A DNA stretch of 64,000 nucleotides from Stratiolaelaps scimitus. Its lineage: Eukaryota > Arthropoda > Arachnida > Mesostigmata > Laelapidae. Below the pieces are notes generated by a model. It did no database searches. It was not told the origin of the DNA and worked only from the letters and a program-made list of their open reading frames with translations. The translations under genes were made by a program, and so were the position numbers. Location: NCBI GenBank assembly GCA_019614645.1, contig JABWDB010000001.1, positions 15,107,501-15,171,500 on the forward strand. Direction: 5' to 3'. Shown piece by piece: positions 60,901-64,000 of this stretch; position 1 is the stretch's first letter; every line of letters starts with the position of its first letter.

Positions 60901-61188
60901 AATGCAAGTGTGAATATCGCCACCCGAACATCTGTTCATATTCTATCATCGATAGGTAGACAGGACGAGAGAAGAAGAGAAACTGAGTCGACGACTGATC
61001 GAATACCTCGTACGTGTCCAGCTGAAAAGCCGGCATGCTTTAATCGGGGTCCACCAACCCGAAGACAAATATCGACCTTCGTGACCCAGCGCTCAACTTT
61101 TTACCCTCATCAGGCATATGCGATATACAGCATTATTGTGGGCGTAGTATATTATTATATTATGTATATATATTTATTTGTCTTATAT
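57957..61188. other. gene-free stretch with a small triplet island
   Basis: Includes a CAA run (58670-58688), a GGC/GCC triplet segment (about 59930-60000) whose frames on both strands are low-complexity, and a GCTC-type run (about 60501-60524). The minus frame 59801-60160 has a poly-Pro stretch from the triplets and no domain. No gene called. Confidence 0.4.

Positions 61189-61213
<25 letters not shown>
61189..61213. repeat. (AT)n microsatellite
   Basis: Twenty-five alternating T/A bases within a longer AT-rich segment. Confidence 0.93.
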
Positions 61214-61219
<6 letters not shown>

Positions 61220-61705
61220 TTCGGCAGCGAAAAACGGGCTGAACTACTTTTAACAGCAGTGGCTCTAAAGACAGCGGGGAGGTCCTTGGCAGGGAGGAAG
61301 CAGAACTCTCTAAACGTTCGATTACTTAATCATTAATTTCATCACTCACATTGACTGTTACCTATGTATTATGGGGTGGCTACATCTATAATAATATATG
61401 TTCGTACGGGCGAACAGCGTCACTCGAAGGACCAAATTGCAGTCACGACTCGTCCGCTGAGGGTCAGCCAGGAAACAATAGAGTAAAGTAAGATATAGGA
61501 CCAATATTTTGTACATGTACTACGCTATGTAGTCACTGTACAATAGAAATGCCACTAAAGCGATCAATGACAGTCAGCACGCCACAGTAGTAAGAATCAA
61601 AATCACATGTATTTGGAGCCCATACGTCAGTAGTGGCATTGGCGCCGTACCTGTTGTGTACTCTTATTATTTATGACAGTTGATGTTGTCGCTGTTATTA
61701 AATCT

Positions 61706-61731
61706 TATATATATATATATATATATATATA
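61706..61731. repeat. (TA)13 microsatellite
   Basis: Perfect TA dinucleotides. Confidence 0.95.
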
Positions 61732-61749
61732 CAATAAAGCTCTCTGTGG

Positions 61750-62257
61750 CTTTATCTATTGTTGTTGGGTCTTATCTGGTTGACTACGCCGGTGGCGGCG
61801 GCACTGTGCTGACTATTCATTTGCATCTGGTTGTCTGGTGTGTGTGTGTTTGTGCTTCAATCTGTTATATGTGCGTGAGATCTTCTGAGTAGAGTCGTGG
61901 TGGTGGTGTGTGTGTATGTAGCGTGGCCGCTGCTACTGCAGCTACTGAGTCGTGCGCAGGGGCCGCTTTGATGCTGGTGGCGTCGCGGTGTCAGCGTCGT
62001 GGTCGTCGTCACTACTGTGAAAATCGACTTCAAGAAACCTTGCTCCACTTTTGCCCACAGCAGCTCCTGCTACTGCTACAACTACTACTACCACTGCTAC
62101 AGTCGCCTAACGAATAGCACCACAACATCAACCAGAGCCGCCGCCATCGCAGTCGTCGTTACACTGCCTGCTACTCACAACCACTGCCAAAGTTGACGCT
62201 ACAACCCCTACTGGACATAACAGCAACCGTTGGGGTCGCTGCGGCTGCTTCACAATT

Positions 62258-62296
<39 letters not shown>

Positions 62297-62700
62297 TTAT
62301 TGTTGTTGGCTTCTTACTGTAGAAACTGCCACAATCCCATTCCCTCCCTATTATGACTTCTGTTGTATCGCTTGTTGCTTGTGCTCGGTTGTTGTTGTCG
62401 CCGTCGTCGTTATGGTCGTTTGTTGTCTTTGGCGACGTTTTTTTTCGTACTACTCCCGCGATCGAGCCAGCCGTTAGTGAACAGCAGCTTCAGGCTCATA
62501 CGTATGTCCGAATATTCTGCTATTGATAAAAGTTGTCGCCGCGCGTTCTTGGCTGAACTGAACATTAGGGCAAGCAGAAGCAGAACCGAACGCGACCACG
62601 AACGGCGCGCGCGTTATTCCTCTGATTTAGGACCACAGAGCATCAGTGATCACATCAGCAGCAGCGGAGCTGGCGGCGGTGACGATAGAAACAACTAAAC
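61750..62700. other. GC-rich triplet island interrupted by an AT array
   Basis: GGT/GTC/GCT and CTA/CTG triplets on both sides of the AT array at 62262-62293. Multiple overlapping open frames on the + strand are rich in Leu, Val, Cys and Thr and lack domain signatures. Same character as the islands at 11, 26 and 38 kb. Confidence 0.3.
62262..62293. repeat. (AT)16 microsatellite
   Basis: Perfect AT dinucleotides, with CC upstream and TGG downstream. Confidence 0.95.
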
Positions 62701-64000
62701 AAAAAACCTACAGCCCCAAGGAAAGCCCCCACCGATGGTGATGCTTCATATTCGTGTTATGTTAGTAATGAGAAATAATAGACACCCAGTAGCCACAGTA
62801 TCGTTGTTAACTCAACGGCGAGATTTTGCTTGCGATTCATTTTTCACAAAAATGCGTCCCGTTTTTTTGAGCTAATTGTGAAATTCACTCTGGTGGCGAA
62901 TCTGTCTGTCAGAAGCCGTCGTGACGAAGCAGTTGTGCTTCGTCAAGATGGGCTCACTTGGCCACTGGCTGAGCAGAGTGGCAGGTCATAGAAGCTGCAA
63001 ACGACAGCGGGCAGTATTTACGGCGTTTAGATTTAACCCGCACAGAAAAGCAGACTCCTACAACGGGGAGCGTCGTTTCATGGACGAGTTTGTCAACGCT
63101 GACTGCTAAACATGTGTCTTCCGTAAATTGATGAAATGTGTTCGCCGAAAAAGCAATTCGGCGAATTTCTAGTCGACGAGGTTGTCTTAGAATTGCGCAA
63201 GGTTACAATTACGGTAGTCGAACGAAGGCGCTGAAAATTTGGGGAGGTCAAAATGACTGATGAGTTTTCGTGAAAAGAACAGCCGGAAGGAGTTTGTAAT
63301 TCTCTGTAATTTCAGCCTAACTATTCTATCATTTGTAGTCAAATATGTGTACGTGTTGCCATTCATGTTTCTGGGTAGAATTTGTGCGCGGTGAACAAAG
63401 TGACAACGACCAGCATAAATGAGATTGAAATCGATATTTGGTCTACGAGAGAAATTTAAGCATAGAATAAAGACAGTGCTGAGAAGCGAAGGAACCCCAC
63501 GAACTTTGCCCATAAATATAGGACGCGTTGACCATCACAGTCATCATTAGCTTTGATATATGTTGCTTTCAAACTCATTGTATGAAAAGCATTCTCTCTG
63601 ACATTCGAGCTAATAATGAGATGCATAATATGAACTTGCTATGATTTGTAATTATGTCACCATCGGCACATTTGAATAACGTCCCGACGTTTGCAGTACA
63701 ACGAACGATCCTGTTTCACATGTATCACTCGATGAAGATTTCCAATCGATTCTTTCATGATTCCCTATTATAGATCAGAAGCCGTCTACGCCACTTCATT
63801 GTGAAATTGAAGCTCAATTTAATAAACCCAATAAAGCTTACCTTACCTTACTTCAGGGGTCACGTATGTACGCAGCGAATTTTTAAACAGTTTTCAACAA
63901 AGTCACAATGCTCACGAGCTGTCAGTGGTATTTTCTTTCGAAAATGGAGCGAATTTTCTTGTTTACCCATTCACGACGACGAGACAATATGGCCAACTTT
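62701..64000. other. gene-free stretch to the window end
   Basis: Unique sequence. The 108-codon minus frame (63187-63513) has no recognisable motif or splice support. AATAAA-like strings and three ACCTT units occur near 63821-63853. No continuation of the Patched-domain protein is seen. Confidence 0.4.

Noticed and set aside
63187..63513. 108-codon minus-strand frame
   Set aside because: No family signature, splice support or polyadenylation context. A single open frame of this length is expected by chance in 128 kb of strands.

Overview
This is metazoan nuclear DNA, most likely from an arthropod. It has long gene-poor stretches, many perfect (AT)n, (TAA)n and (TG)n microsatellites, islands of CAG/CTG-type triplets, a degraded mariner transposon, and one large coding exon that ends at a canonical GT splice donor. 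There is no operon-like packing, no rRNA or tRNA gene and no CRISPR array. A mite or other chelicerate would fit, because Patched-related (PTR/PTCHD) genes are numerous there and this exon reads well in that family, but the window itself does not settle the taxon.

Two features are well supported. (1) A mariner-family element at 34139-35422 has 32-bp terminal inverted repeats, a TA target duplication and a DD34D transposase. The transposase is broken by one in-frame stop codon and one frameshift near its C-terminus. (2) The first coding exon of a Patched-domain membrane protein lies at 40610-41642 on the + strand. It encodes TM1, the large extracellular loop and the start of the sterol-sensing domain, then reaches a phase-1 GTGAGT donor. 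I cannot find its next exon before the end of the window, so about 22 kb downstream is probably its first coding intron, unless the gene is broken.

Layout. 1-6.15 kb: no recognisable gene. 6.15-6.93, 11.0-12.3, 14.9-15.6, 26.2-28.35, 38.28-39.19, 46.5-47.2, 59.8-60.0 and 61.75-62.7 kb: GC-rich islands of CAG/CTG/CGN triplets that are open on both strands. They look like 5'UTR, promoter or other non-coding regulatory DNA rather than protein genes. The 26-28 kb island runs into a possible first coding exon (28265-28346), and the 38-39 kb island lies just upstream of the Patched exon. 16.9-19.4 kb: a 17-bp tandem repeat and several strong fold-back sequences. 34.1-35.4 kb: mariner. 35.7-36.9 kb: possible exons on both strands. 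41.6-64 kb: probable Patched intron, rich in microsatellites.

Six further short exon candidates (18394-18471 -, 28265-28346 +, 31190-31289 +, 35715-35880 +, 35918-36141 -, 49893-50272 -) are given with low confidence. Each rests on an open frame next to plausible splice signals or weak family resemblance, and in a window this long some such combinations arise by chance. I did not find a clear undescribed multi-gene system. The most unusual non-coding signals are a 23-bp near-perfect fold-back at 17392-17443 and several AT arrays that sit exactly at the centre of unrelated inverted repeats.
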